The notes: generated by a model not told the origin, from the sequence alone. Positions 49,824-57,553 are shown, counted from the stretch's first letter. The stretch: 64,000 bases of DNA from Streptomyces mashuensis (GCF_014654785.1 NZ_BNBD01000002.1:186001-250000); one strand, 5' to 3'. Translations and numbers: made by a program.

Positions 49824-50204
49824 GTGTCCGCGAACTCCCGCCGTACCGCCGCCCTCCTTCGCGACCGCACCCGCGCCAACCGCGCCGAGTCCCGCGCACG
49901 CCGCGCCGCCGCCACTGCCGCCCGCCGCGTCCGCACCGGGCCCCGCTCACTGGCCACCCACATCATCGCCACCGGCGCCTCGCTCGACGTCGTGGCCGGG
50001 GCCGCCGACGCACTTCGTGCCCAAGCCCGCAAGGCAGGCATTCGGGGTCGAGCCGCCCGCATCCGCCGTACTCTCAACGGCCGCGCCCGCCGCGTCGTGA
50101 CCGTCTACCGCTACACCGTCGAACAGGTCGCCCAGATCGTCGCGACCTACAAGCCGCGCAAGGCCGAGTACAAGGCCATCCGCGCCGTCCTCGCCGCTGC
50201 CTGA
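49824..50204 (+). CDS. Highly basic orphan protein, possible nucleic-acid binder
   Basis: A 126-residue protein in which Arg is very frequent, concentrated in the first 45 residues (MSANSRRTAALLRDRTRANR). Predicted mostly helical, ending in TVEQVAQIVATYKPRKAEYKA. Charge and size suit DNA or RNA binding. It is the only strongly basic product in the leader-controlled arrays, so it is a candidate, on weak grounds, for the factor that recognises the AGAGCAA leader. Confidence 0.6.
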   Translation: MSANSRRTAALLRDRTRANRAESRARRAAATAARRVRTGPRSLATHIIATGASLDVVAGAADALRAQARKAGIRGRAARIRRTLNGRARRVVTVYRYTVEQVAQIVATYKPRKAEYKAIRAVLAAA

Positions 50205-50219
50205 CGGACACAGACCCTC

Positions 50220-50247
50220 GCCGGGGCGGCACACTCCGCGCCCCGGC
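50220..50247 (+). terminator. Post-stop GC hairpin
   Basis: GCCGGGGC/GCCCCGGC, 8 bp perfect, 15 nt after the stop of the basic protein gene. Confidence 0.6.
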
Positions 50248-50271
50248 TCCACAACCCAGGAGACACCCACC

Positions 50272-50850
50272 ATGAACGCCGTCGCCCCGCGCAACACGCT
50301 CACCCCCGCCGAGGCCGCCGCCCTGCGCGCCCGCATCATCGCCCACGTCGCCCGCGACCGCTTCGCCCCGCCCGCCACCATCACCGCGCTCCGCTTCATC
50401 GCCTCCCACCTGGACCGGGCAGCCGAGGCGTTCGAGCGGTACACGCCCGGCAGCACCACGAACGCGTGCTTCACGGACGCCGCCCAGGCGCTGAGCGACG
50501 CACGCGAAATCGCACGACTCCACCCGGACACCCGGTTCCCCGCGAACTTCACGGACTACATAGACGCCCCGCTCACCTGCGCCGCACTGCCGATGCCTGC
50601 GCCGCTGAACCCCGTTTCCCCCACGCTCGCCCAGCAGGAGACCGACCTTCGTCACCGCCTCACCCTCGTTCACGAACAGCTCTCGCAGGCCACCAGCGAG
50701 CCCGCCACGGACGCCTGGCTCCCCAGCGCCCTCGCCCTCCAGCGCGACCTGATGAAGCTCGCCGGGGAAGTCCGCGTCGACAACGCCCGCCCCTGCAACC
50801 AGCCGACCATCACCCCGGCACCGGACGCGGAGGGCGACGCCGCGAACTGA
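50272..50850 (+). CDS. Orphan helical protein
   Basis: A 192-residue protein, mostly helical by composition (AEAAALRARIIAHVARDRF, AEAFERYTPGS, QEIDLRHRL-like segments), without a signal or membrane segment. ACCCAGGAGACACCCACC precedes ATG 50272 and supplies AGGAG; this is one of the few array genes with an ordinary ribosome site and no AGAGCAA leader. No family is recognised. Confidence 0.6.
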   Translation: MNAVAPRNTLTPAEAAALRARIIAHVARDRFAPPATITALRFIASHLDRAAEAFERYTPGSTTNACFTDAAQALSDAREIARLHPDTRFPANFTDYIDAPLTCAALPMPAPLNPVSPTLAQQETDLRHRLTLVHEQLSQATSEPATDAWLPSALALQRDLMKLAGEVRVDNARPCNQPTITPAPDAEGDAAN

Positions 50851-50865
50851 CCACTCCGCACCACC

Positions 50866-50888
50866 GGGTGCGCCGCACCGGCGCACCC
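50866..50888 (+). terminator. Post-stop GC hairpin
   Basis: GGGTGCGCC/GGCGCACCC, 9 bp perfect with a 5-nt loop, between a stop and leader copy 9. Confidence 0.65.
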
Positions 50889-50892
50889 ACCC

Positions 50893-50933
50893 GGCCGGAG
50901 AGCAACCGGCCCAGACCCGAAAGGCACCACCCG
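50893..50933 (+). promoter_or_regulatory. AGAGCAA leader (copy 9)
   Basis: Stem GGCCGG-AGAGCAA-CCGGCC (50893-50911), tail GACCCGAAAGGC before ATG 50934. The stem differs from copy 8 with pairing preserved. Confidence 0.8.
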
Positions 50934-51569
50934 ATGAACACCAGCCTCACACCGCTCACCCCCGCCGCCCGCGCCGCCTACGGCGTGTACGCCACCTTCC
51001 CCCGCCGCCGCGACGCCGCCACCGCGCTGGCCGCCCGACTCGACCGGATGCTCGCCTACGCCTCCGCCCGCACCCAGATCACCATCTGGGCCACAGTCGT
51101 CCCCCAGCTCGACAGTGCAATCGCCGACGTCCACACCGCCGCCACGACCCGCCGGGGCCGCCGCGCCCTCACCCGCACCGCCCGCCAGACCGCGCGGGCC
51201 GCGATTGAGACGTTCGAGCGCGCGTACGCCACCTCCCTCCCGTACGACGACCACGGTCGCTACCACCCCGCCCCAGGCACGGAGTACCCGTTCAGCGTCT
51301 CCGACATCGGCCGCGCCGCCGTGCAGCTCCTCGGCCCCGACTGGCACGCCGAGTCCTCCTCGTGGGGCGTCGGCGCCTGCATCGAGCACCAGGACGAGCC
51401 GGGCGCTTACTTCCAGCTCGCCGTCGACGAGGACGGCGACCTGTACATCTGGGCGAACCTGCGCGACAACAACCGCACGTACTTGACGGACGTGAGCTCC
51501 GCCTTCGGCCTGCCCACCGTCGCCGCTCGCGTTGCCGACGCCGTGCGCGGCATCCGCGACGCCGACTGA
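50934..51569 (+). CDS. Orphan protein
   Basis: A 211-residue protein. The first 100 residues are helical with many Arg/Ala (TRRGRRALTRTARQTARAAIETFERAY is within it). The second half is an alpha/beta domain (WGVGACIEHQDEPGAYFQLAVDEDGDLYIWANL) that resembles immunity-like or small regulatory folds without clear family. Start ATG 50934 is set by leader copy 9. Confidence 0.6.
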   Translation: MNTSLTPLTPAARAAYGVYATFPRRRDAATALAARLDRMLAYASARTQITIWATVVPQLDSAIADVHTAATTRRGRRALTRTARQTARAAIETFERAYATSLPYDDHGRYHPAPGTEYPFSVSDIGRAAVQLLGPDWHAESSSWGVGACIEHQDEPGAYFQLAVDEDGDLYIWANLRDNNRTYLTDVSSAFGLPTVAARVADAVRGIRDAD

Positions 51570-51587
51570 CCGCCCGCTCGAACCCCG

Positions 51588-51606
51588 CCCCGGCCACCGG
51601 CCGGGG
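51588..51606 (+). terminator. Post-stop GC hairpin
   Basis: CCCCGGCC-acc-GGCCGGGG, 8 bp perfect, between a stop and leader copy 10. Confidence 0.65.
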
Positions 51607-51613
51607 CCCACGA

Positions 51614-51663
51614 CCCGGAGAGCAACCGGGCCGGCACAGACCCGAACCGAAAGGGACACCCCC
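51614..51663 (+). promoter_or_regulatory. AGAGCAA leader (copy 10)
   Basis: Stem CCCGG-AGAGCAA-CCGGG (51614-51630), tail GACCCGAACCGAAAGGG before GTG 51664. Confidence 0.8.
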
Positions 51664-52143
51664 GTGACCATCCTCGACTCCTCCACCACCAGCCACCCCC
51701 AGGCCGCCGACTCTGCCCCGGCCAACCTGTACTCCCGCGCCCAGGTCCGCACAGCCATCAACCACGGCGCGACCATGGCAGCCGACGAGGCGCACGTATC
51801 CAGCTACGCCGACCGTTTCGCGTGGGCCGTCACCGCCGTCATGACGCTCCTCGACACGCCGTCCGCACGATGGGACGAAGTGGAGAACCAGCACCACCGG
51901 GAGGCACCCGCCGACGCCCCCGACGACGATGCGCCGCAATACACCCGCGAGCAGGTCTCCCAGGCCGTGAACAGCGGCATCGATCTGGCCGCCGAGCACA
52001 CCGGACGCGCCTACGCCGACGACCTGGACAACCTCGTCGTGAACGCCGCGCTCACCCTCCTCGACGACCCGGACGCCGACTTCTACACGGTGGCCACCGA
52101 GTGCTACTCGGAGAGCCCGCGCGTCGTCCGCTCCTGGCTCTAG
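51664..52143 (+). CDS. Orphan protein made of two tandem copies of one small domain
   Basis: A 159-residue protein. Residues ~21-75 (NLYSRAQVRTAINHGATMAA through VMTLLDTPSARWDEV) and ~88-142 (PQYTREQVSQAVNSGIDLAA through ALTLLDDPDADFYTV) align with each other. Shared pattern: Y-x-R-x-Q-V-x-x-A-(I/V)-N-x-G, a helix, then TLLD-x-P. Internal duplication of a helical unit of about 55 residues is therefore visible. No known fold is named. Leader copy 10 precedes it. Confidence 0.65.
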   Translation: MTILDSSTTSHPQAADSAPANLYSRAQVRTAINHGATMAADEAHVSSYADRFAWAVTAVMTLLDTPSARWDEVENQHHREAPADAPDDDAPQYTREQVSQAVNSGIDLAAEHTGRAYADDLDNLVVNAALTLLDDPDADFYTVATECYSESPRVVRSWL

Positions 52144-52150
52144 CCACCCC

Positions 52151-52185
52151 GGCGGGGCGCGCCCCCCTTCCCCGCGCGCCCCGCC
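52151..52185 (+). terminator. Post-stop GC hairpin
   Basis: GGCGGGGCGCG/CGCGCCCCGCC, 11 bp perfect with a 13-nt C-rich loop, 7 nt after the stop. Confidence 0.65.
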
Positions 52186-52191
52186 TCACCG

Positions 52192-52238
52192 CCCGGAGAA
52201 CAACCGGGACAGATCTCGACCCGAAAGGCCAACGCCCC
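52192..52238 (+). promoter_or_regulatory. AGAACAA variant of the leader (copy 11)
   Basis: Stem CCCGG-AGAACAA-CCGGG (52192-52208), the only copy with a changed loop base, tail GACCCGAAAGGCC before GTG 52239. Confidence 0.75.
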
Positions 52239-52994
52239 GTGACCACGCTCAACTTCGCCCTCAACGAGGTCATAGACATCGCCATGCACTCGGCGCTCGC
52301 CCCGCGCCACACGCTGCGCGCCACCGCCGACCAGCACGAGACCGACGAGACCGTGCACGCCGCCCTGTGGTGGCTCCGGGACAGCAGCGGCACCTACCTG
52401 ACCGGGAATTCCACACACAAGGGCGCCCCGCGCGACGCGTACGCCGAGGGGTACGGGCCGTGCGGCGACGACGCCTCCGGCATCCTCGGCGGCGACTCCC
52501 GCCTCATCGACGCGATCCCGCTGTACGAACCGGAGACCGGCGCCTGCCTGCACTCCGACCTGATCCGGGCGCAGCGCGACGGGCACAACACGTTGACCCT
52601 CACCCTGGACGGCGCGCGCGTGGGGCTGAGCACCTTCACCGCGTCGAAGCCGGTCGCCCCGCACGGGCTGACCGCGTACACGCACGGCATTGCCGACCTG
52701 GCCGCCGCCAAGGAACTGCGTCTGACCTGGAAGACCGGCAAGGCCAAGCACCTGCTGCACCTGGCCGCGCGCGGCCCGCACGGGGTGAAGGGACACGTCG
52801 TCATCGGGGCCCGCTCGGGCAAGGTGTTGCGCGCCGCCATCACGTACCCCTCGGACCACGGCGTCGTCCAGAGCACGGCCGAGGGCACCAACGACGTCCG
52901 CACGCTCCTCGACCGGCTGTCGCCGTCGCCGTGCCCGCCCGGCTGCACCGCGCCCGGTGTCAACGCGTGCTTCGACCGCGCCCTCCAGAAGTAG
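52239..52994 (+). CDS. Orphan protein
   Basis: A 251-residue soluble protein. It has a helical first part (ALNEVIDIAMHSALAPRHTL), a Gly/Asp-rich middle (YGPCGDDASGILGGDSRLID) and a beta-rich second half with a C-terminal Cys set (SPCPPGCTAPGVNACFDRAL). No catalytic motif is recognised. Start GTG 52239 is set by leader copy 11. Confidence 0.6.
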   Translation: MTTLNFALNEVIDIAMHSALAPRHTLRATADQHETDETVHAALWWLRDSSGTYLTGNSTHKGAPRDAYAEGYGPCGDDASGILGGDSRLIDAIPLYEPETGACLHSDLIRAQRDGHNTLTLTLDGARVGLSTFTASKPVAPHGLTAYTHGIADLAAAKELRLTWKTGKAKHLLHLAARGPHGVKGHVVIGARSGKVLRAAITYPSDHGVVQSTAEGTNDVRTLLDRLSPSPCPPGCTAPGVNACFDRALQK

Positions 52995-53002
52995 CCCCCG
53001 TT

Positions 53003-53036
53003 CCGGCAGGGGGCGACGCAAGCCGCCTCCTGCCGG
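53003..53036 (+). terminator. Post-stop GC hairpin
   Basis: CCGGCAGG/CCTGCCGG, 8 bp perfect, 9 nt after the stop and 9 nt before leader copy 12. Confidence 0.6.
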
Positions 53037-53044
53037 TCCACTCC

Positions 53045-53084
53045 CCGGCGAGAGCAACGCCGGAAGACCCGAAGGAACCACCTG
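53045..53084 (+). promoter_or_regulatory. AGAGCAA leader (copy 12)
   Basis: Stem CCGGCG-AGAGCAA-CGCCGG (53045-53063), a stem sequence unlike the other copies but fully paired, tail GACCCGAAGGAACC before ATG 53085. Confidence 0.8.
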
Positions 53085-53933
53085 ATGGCCACTGCCACCG
53101 CCCCCGTGACCGCCGCGCCGGCACTCGCCCACCGCGTCGCCGAGCGCCTGCCGCACCGCGACGGGAACGCCTGGACGGTTGCCCCGTACGCGGCCTGGTG
53201 GACGACCCGCCCCGCCGCGCGCCTCACCCAGGCCGGGCGGCCCGGCGCGCTCATCCTCGCCGAACACCCGTGGCGCACCGAGATCGCGTGGCAGCTCGAT
53301 GACCGCGAGCCGTACGAGCCGGACCTCATCCTCGACCGAATAGCGCCGGGGCCCGTGGTACGCGAGACCCTGCGGCTCGTCCTGCCGCGCATGGATGACG
53401 TCGCTGCCCTCGCGTATGCCGACCGGCCCGCTGACGCCCGGCGCGCCCGACTGCGGCACCTGAACTTGATCGGCAGCGCGGTGCGGGCCCACGGCCCGGC
53501 GACGGTCAACCGCACCGGCAGCCACCCGAACAGCGACCTCGTGGAGTGGAGCAGCCAGGGCGTGCGGTACGCGGTGACGCTCATCGGCGCGAACCCGGCG
53601 TGTGACCTGTCAGTCAGCGGGCCGGTCGCCGACGTCGAGCAGGTGCTGCCGCTGTTCCTGCCGGAGCGCGCTGCCGAGACGTCCCGGTTCCCACTGCGCG
53701 ATGTGCGCACCCGCCTGGGCCGTCGCGTGGCCGCCCACCTGGTGCAGTACACGCCTGTCGACCAGCTCGACGACGGCGAACTCACCTTCGGCGCGGCGAC
53801 GGGGCCGTTCGGCTATGTGTGTCCGCCCGCCGACCCGGCCGCCCGCATCCGCGACACCACGCCCGTGGTCGCCGAGCTGCACGGCGTCGGCGTCGACCAC
53901 TTGGTCCACCTCGCTGCGCGCCTCGCCAGCTGA
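53085..53933 (+). CDS. Orphan protein
   Basis: A 282-residue soluble protein. The first half carries WTVAPYAAWWTTRPAARL and EIAWQLDDREPYEPDLILDRI. The second half has a beta/alpha pattern ending in VVAELHGVGVDHLVHLAARL. No recognised motif. It closes the continuous leader-controlled run before the methyltransferase; a strong terminator follows 29 nt after the stop. Confidence 0.6.
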   Translation: MATATAPVTAAPALAHRVAERLPHRDGNAWTVAPYAAWWTTRPAARLTQAGRPGALILAEHPWRTEIAWQLDDREPYEPDLILDRIAPGPVVRETLRLVLPRMDDVAALAYADRPADARRARLRHLNLIGSAVRAHGPATVNRTGSHPNSDLVEWSSQGVRYAVTLIGANPACDLSVSGPVADVEQVLPLFLPERAAETSRFPLRDVRTRLGRRVAAHLVQYTPVDQLDDGELTFGAATGPFGYVCPPADPAARIRDTTPVVAELHGVGVDHLVHLAARLAS

Positions 53934-53961
53934 CCCAGCACGACCCTACCTGCCCCGTCTG

Positions 53962-53993
53962 CTGCCGGGCGTGACTGACCTCACGCCCGGCAG
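53962..53993 (+). terminator. Strong terminator hairpin
   Basis: A perfect 13-bp stem CTGCCGGGCGTGA/TCACGCCCGGCAG with a 6-nt loop, between the 282-residue gene and the split methyltransferase. Confidence 0.75.
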
Positions 53994-54091
53994 TGGCGTT
54001 CCCGGCGGACAGAAGACGCCGCTGGCCGGCAGCCTTCCGGCTCCTCGTGGCCTGGTCGACCCGGGCTGCTCCTCTCCGGGAAGGAGTCCTT

Positions 54092-54715
54092 TTGACCCTC
54101 CGCGCCCCCGAGCGCGCCGCCCGTCTTCGCATCCCGCCCAACCCCCGTATCGGCTCGCTGTGCAGCGGATACGGGGGCCTGGACCTCGCGGTACAGGACC
54201 TGCTCGGAGGAGAGGTCCTGTGGCACTGCCAGTACGACCCCGACGATCCCGGCCAGCATGCCGCTCGCATCCTCGCCCACCACTGGCCGCACATTCCGAA
54301 CTACGGCGACATCACCTGCGTCGACTGGAGCACCGTCCCGCCCGTCGACATCCTCACGGCCGGATTCCCCTGCACGGACGTCAGCCTCGCCGGACAGCTC
54401 GCAGGTATCGCGCCCGGCACCCGCTCCGGCATCTGGGCTCACGTAGCCCACGCCATCCGCACCCTCCACCCGAAATTGGTAGTGATCGAAAATGTCCGAG
54501 GTCTTCTCTCCGCACCGGCCACTCGCAGCATGGGACGAGGAGATGGGCCAGTGGATGTCCAGCAGCGAACCGGGCCTCTTCGAGGTCTCGGTGCCGTACT
54601 CGGAGATCTGGCCGCCATCGGGTTCGATGCGGAGTGGAAAGTGCACCGCGCATCGGACGCCGGAGCCCCGCACCGCCGCGAGCGCGTGTTCGTCCTCGCC
54701 TGGCCGTCGGCATAG
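54092..54715 (+). CDS. DNA cytosine-5 methyltransferase, N-terminal catalytic part (gene split by frameshift)
   Basis: Methylates cytosine C5 in DNA using SAM. The 207-residue frame from TTG 54092 (AAGGAG upstream) holds the SAM motif SLCSGYGGLDLAV, the catalytic Pro-Cys in GFPCTDVSLAG, the ENV motif (VVIENVRGLLSA) and GAPHRRERVFVLAW. It then stops at TAG 54715. The target-recognition and final motifs normally fused to this part are found in another frame at 54732-55334. The gene is therefore probably frameshifted near 54,700-54,730 and inactive, unless the halves assemble as two proteins. Confidence 0.78.
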   Translation: MTLRAPERAARLRIPPNPRIGSLCSGYGGLDLAVQDLLGGEVLWHCQYDPDDPGQHAARILAHHWPHIPNYGDITCVDWSTVPPVDILTAGFPCTDVSLAGQLAGIAPGTRSGIWAHVAHAIRTLHPKLVVIENVRGLLSAPATRSMGRGDGPVDVQQRTGPLRGLGAVLGDLAAIGFDAEWKVHRASDAGAPHRRERVFVLAWPSA

Positions 54716-54731
54716 GGCGGTTGGACCAGGT

Positions 54732-55334
54732 GTGACCTACCGACGCGCGGCGACGGTACGCGCGGCCGGTCGGCCGCCAGTCCGGCAGCACACGGCCCCG
54801 GCCGAGCCTGCCGGCGAGTGCCCCTCAGCCCCGCTGCTTAAAACCCCCACGGCGCAGCTCGCGGTGAACGGGGGGTCACAGCATCCTGACAAGAGACGCG
54901 AGGGCGGTCACGGGCCGACCCTCGCGGACGAGGTTGAGCACCTGGTGCCGGGCGCCGCTCACTACGGCGAGGCCCCGGTGTGCCGTTCGAAGGCTGGCGG
55001 AGGCGGCCAGCTCGCCATGCCGCTCGCCGCGTTCCCGGGAGGCACCCGCTCGCCAGCCCCTGGTGAAGCCGTGTGGGGGCGGTATGCCCCGACCATCGCC
55101 CGATGGGAAAGGCGCCTTGGCCGGGCTGCTCCTCCGGCGGTCGACGACCGCGGTCGCCTCGCTGCCCCGTTCGTGGAATGGATGATGGGGTTGGTTCCGG
55201 GCTGGGTTACCGCAGTGCCCGGCCTTCCTCGTGCGGCGCAGTTCGCGGCGCTGGGTAACGGGGTGGTCCCCGCGCAGGCGGCGGGCGCTGTGAGCCTGCT
55301 GCTCGACCGTGCGCTCGGAGACGGTGGGGCGTAG
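54732..55334 (+). CDS. DNA cytosine-5 methyltransferase, C-terminal part in a shifted frame
   Basis: A 200-residue frame from GTG 54732. It contains LLKTPTAQLAVNGGSQHPDK, then WGRYAPTIARWERRLGRAAPP, FVEWMMGLVPGWVTAVPG and ALGNGVVPAQA. These are the typical C-terminal stretch and motif X region of phage/plasmid-type C5 methyltransferases. The frame is open upstream to 54492, but there it overlaps the well-supported catalytic frame and is not coding. It lies 16 nt after the N-terminal stop in the -1/+2 frame. Confidence 0.7.
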   Translation: MTYRRAATVRAAGRPPVRQHTAPAEPAGECPSAPLLKTPTAQLAVNGGSQHPDKRREGGHGPTLADEVEHLVPGAAHYGEAPVCRSKAGGGGQLAMPLAAFPGGTRSPAPGEAVWGRYAPTIARWERRLGRAAPPAVDDRGRLAAPFVEWMMGLVPGWVTAVPGLPRAAQFAALGNGVVPAQAAGAVSLLLDRALGDGGA

Positions 55335-55465
55335 CGCCTGGGCTTGGCCGCGTCCTGGCCCTCGCGTGGGTCGGGGCGCGGCCTTGCACGCTCCGGCAGG
55401 CGAAAGCCGGATGCGACAACGCGCGTCACATGCATGGCATTGGGCTGCACAAATACAACCATGAT

Positions 55466-55539
55466 GACTCGTGCTGTAGTATTTATGGAGTTGGTGGAGA
55501 GCAACCGCCAGCAAGACCCGAAGCGAAAGAGACCGCCCC
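55466..55539 (+). promoter_or_regulatory. AGAGCAA leader with promoter-like box (copy 13)
   Basis: Box GACTCGTGCTGTAGTATTT (55466-55484), stem GGTGG-AGAGCAA-CCGCC with one G-T pair (55493-55509), tail GACCCGAAGCGAAAGAG before GTG 55540. Confidence 0.8.
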
Positions 55540-56868
55540 GTGAGCGAGCTGACCGCAGTCCAACAGAGCGTCGTCACCACCGCCCTCTCCTACAAAGCCG
55601 TCGGCGCCCCGATCCCGGCGCACGTCATGGCCGAGCTCGACGAGATCGCCGCGCCCTGGCCCGGCCGCTGGCTCCTCCCCTGGGAAGAGGGCGAGCCGGA
55701 ACGAGTAGTTGAGCTGTGCGCCGGTCCGGGCGGTTGGGGCGAAGGGTTGAAGACGGTCCTCGGCGTCACCCGCTTCGACGTCGTCGGCGTCGACATGGAC
55801 GAGGACGCGTGCGCGACCGCCCGCGCAGCCGGCCACGTCCGCATCTGCGCCGACATCACCAAGCTCGACCCCGAGCACCCGGCACTGCGCTGCACGCACG
55901 GCGTCATCATCAGCCCTCCGTGCCCCAGCTTCTCGACGTCAGGTAAGCGTGCCGGATTGCTGGGAACCAACCTCGACATCCTGTGCGAGACCATCTCCTA
56001 CGTTGGCGAGGCCGCCGGGTTCATCCGTCTCGACGAGGTGTGCTGCGACGAGCTGTATCCCGACCTCGAAGACGAGTGTCCGCTGTGCGCCGACCTCGGG
56101 TACCACGAGGGCTACGCCCCGCGCTCCGGTGCCACCTGGAACGAGGTCCGCGCCACGCTGCACGGTCTCACCGACCCCCGCATCGGCCTGATGGCCGAGG
56201 TAGCGATCTGGCCGCTCGGCCTCCAGGCAGCAGGCGCACCGATCGCCTGGATGGCCATGGAGCAGTCCAGCAACCTGCCTGAGCGAGTCCTGGAAGAACT
56301 CTCGATCGAGTTCGGCTGCGCCGACTGGTTCCGTACCTCTTGGGCCGTCCTGGAGGCAGCAGACCTCGGTGTCGCCTCCCGCCGGAAGCGGACGTTCATG
56401 ATCGCCACCCGGCACAAGTGGGTGGACATCACCCCACCCGCCCAGGCTCTGCCGGTCACGACGATGGCCGAAGCCCTCGGATGGGACGAGGGTGAGCGGA
56501 TCAACACCCGAGGCAACCGGCCCGTCGACCCGGCCACCGGCCGCGCCAAGGGCGGCAACTGCTTCTCCGCCGACAAGCCGTCCTGGTGCCTCACCGGCAA
56601 GACCCGCACCTGGGTCCGCGAACGGGACGGGCTGCGCCTGACTCCCGCCGAGGCCGGAACCCTCGTCTCCTTCCAAGCCGCCTACCCATGGCAAGGCTCC
56701 CGCTCCAGCCAGTTCCAACAGGCCGGAGACGTCGTCTGTCCCGCCGTTGCCGCGTACGTCCTCGCCATACTCCACGGCATCGACTGGGAGCCACGGGTCC
56801 GCGACTACCTCACCGGCCTCTACCACTACGAAGACCTATGGGGCGACGAGTACGACCTAGCGGTCTGA
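55540..56868 (+). CDS. Phage-type DNA cytosine methyltransferase
   Basis: A 442-residue C5 methyltransferase of the actinophage/plasmid type. An N-terminal ~55-residue extension precedes the SAM motif VVELCAGPGGWGEGL. Catalytic Pro-Cys is in ISPPCPSFS. The ENV motif is replaced by MEQS (WMAMEQSSNL), and ASRRKRTFMIA is the motif VIII equivalent. Between IV and VI lies a Cys-rich insert (VCCDELYPDLEDECPLC) that may bind zinc. The C-terminus has SFQAAYPWQGSRSSQFQQAGDVVCPAVA. It has its own promoter box and leader (copy 13). No cognate restriction enzyme is adjacent, so it may protect the element or mark DNA. Confidence 0.82.
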   Translation: MSELTAVQQSVVTTALSYKAVGAPIPAHVMAELDEIAAPWPGRWLLPWEEGEPERVVELCAGPGGWGEGLKTVLGVTRFDVVGVDMDEDACATARAAGHVRICADITKLDPEHPALRCTHGVIISPPCPSFSTSGKRAGLLGTNLDILCETISYVGEAAGFIRLDEVCCDELYPDLEDECPLCADLGYHEGYAPRSGATWNEVRATLHGLTDPRIGLMAEVAIWPLGLQAAGAPIAWMAMEQSSNLPERVLEELSIEFGCADWFRTSWAVLEAADLGVASRRKRTFMIATRHKWVDITPPAQALPVTTMAEALGWDEGERINTRGNRPVDPATGRAKGGNCFSADKPSWCLTGKTRTWVRERDGLRLTPAEAGTLVSFQAAYPWQGSRSSQFQQAGDVVCPAVAAYVLAILHGIDWEPRVRDYLTGLYHYEDLWGDEYDLAV

Positions 56869-57022
56869 CCTCCACCGCGCGCCCGGCCTTCCCAGCGGAG
56901 GCCGGGCCGCGGTCCCCGCCGCACGCGGGCGACATGAATTCGGGCTAGCGGCACGTGGGGTGGTCCGTGGGCCTTTAGCGTGGCCTCGACGACCGTCGGC
57001 AGCGGCTCGGGGAGGATTGCCC

Positions 57023-57553
57023 ATGGGGTGGACACGAACGGCGAGCGAGGTAGTGCATCGCGGCCCCTTCATCACGCTGACCCGCGACTCGGTGATCCGG
57101 CCGGACGGCAGCAGCGGCACGTACGAGCACATCACGGTCAACAGTGCGGTCCGCGTCGTGGCCCTCGACGACCACGGTCGAGTCGTCTTGGTCGAGGACG
57201 ACTTCTACCTCCATCAGCGCCGCGTCCTTCACCTTCCAGGAGGCGGCAGGGGCGGCCAGGAGCCGCAGGAGGCGGCATTGCGCGAGCTGGAGGAGGAGAC
57301 GGGGCTCGTCGCTGGCACCCTGCGTCCGCTCGGCATGATCCACCTGCTGCCCGCCGCGACGATCGCGACGACGCACCTCTTCCTCGCCACTGACCTGCGG
57401 CCCGGCACGATCCACCGAGACGACACCGAAATCGGCATGACCGTGCACTGGTGGAAGCTGAGTGAGGCTGTGGACGCTGTTCGTGCTGGTCGCATCACTG
57501 AGGCTGGCAGCGTCGCCGCGCTGCTCCTGGCCGCGGCGGCCTCGGGCGGCTGA
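57023..57553 (+). CDS. NUDIX hydrolase
   Basis: A 176-residue enzyme hydrolysing a nucleoside diphosphate linked to another group, such as ADP-ribose. The Nudix box is complete: G(x5)E(x7)REL(x)EE(x)GL in the stretch GGQEPQEAALRELEEETGL near residue 80. The preceding strands (SVIRPDGSSGTYEHI, AVRVVALDDHGRVVLV) resemble ADP-ribose pyrophosphatases. ATG 57023 has GGGGAGGA 6 nt upstream. It stands alone in the accessory region. Confidence 0.88.
   Translation: MGWTRTASEVVHRGPFITLTRDSVIRPDGSSGTYEHITVNSAVRVVALDDHGRVVLVEDDFYLHQRRVLHLPGGGRGGQEPQEAALRELEEETGLVAGTLRPLGMIHLLPAATIATTHLFLATDLRPGTIHRDDTEIGMTVHWWKLSEAVDAVRAGRITEAGSVAALLLAAAASGG

Noticed and set aside
54492..54731. Start of a separate phage-like protein (MSEVFSPH...) overlapping the methyltransferase
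   Set aside because: Over this stretch the other frame encodes conserved methyltransferase motifs ENV and PHRRERVF. Only the part after 54732 is convincing in this frame.
39121..55539. CRISPR array or site-specific gene-cassette array
   Set aside because: The repeats are spaced by whole genes, occur on both strands, and their stems vary. There are no short uniform spacers, cas genes or integron integrase.
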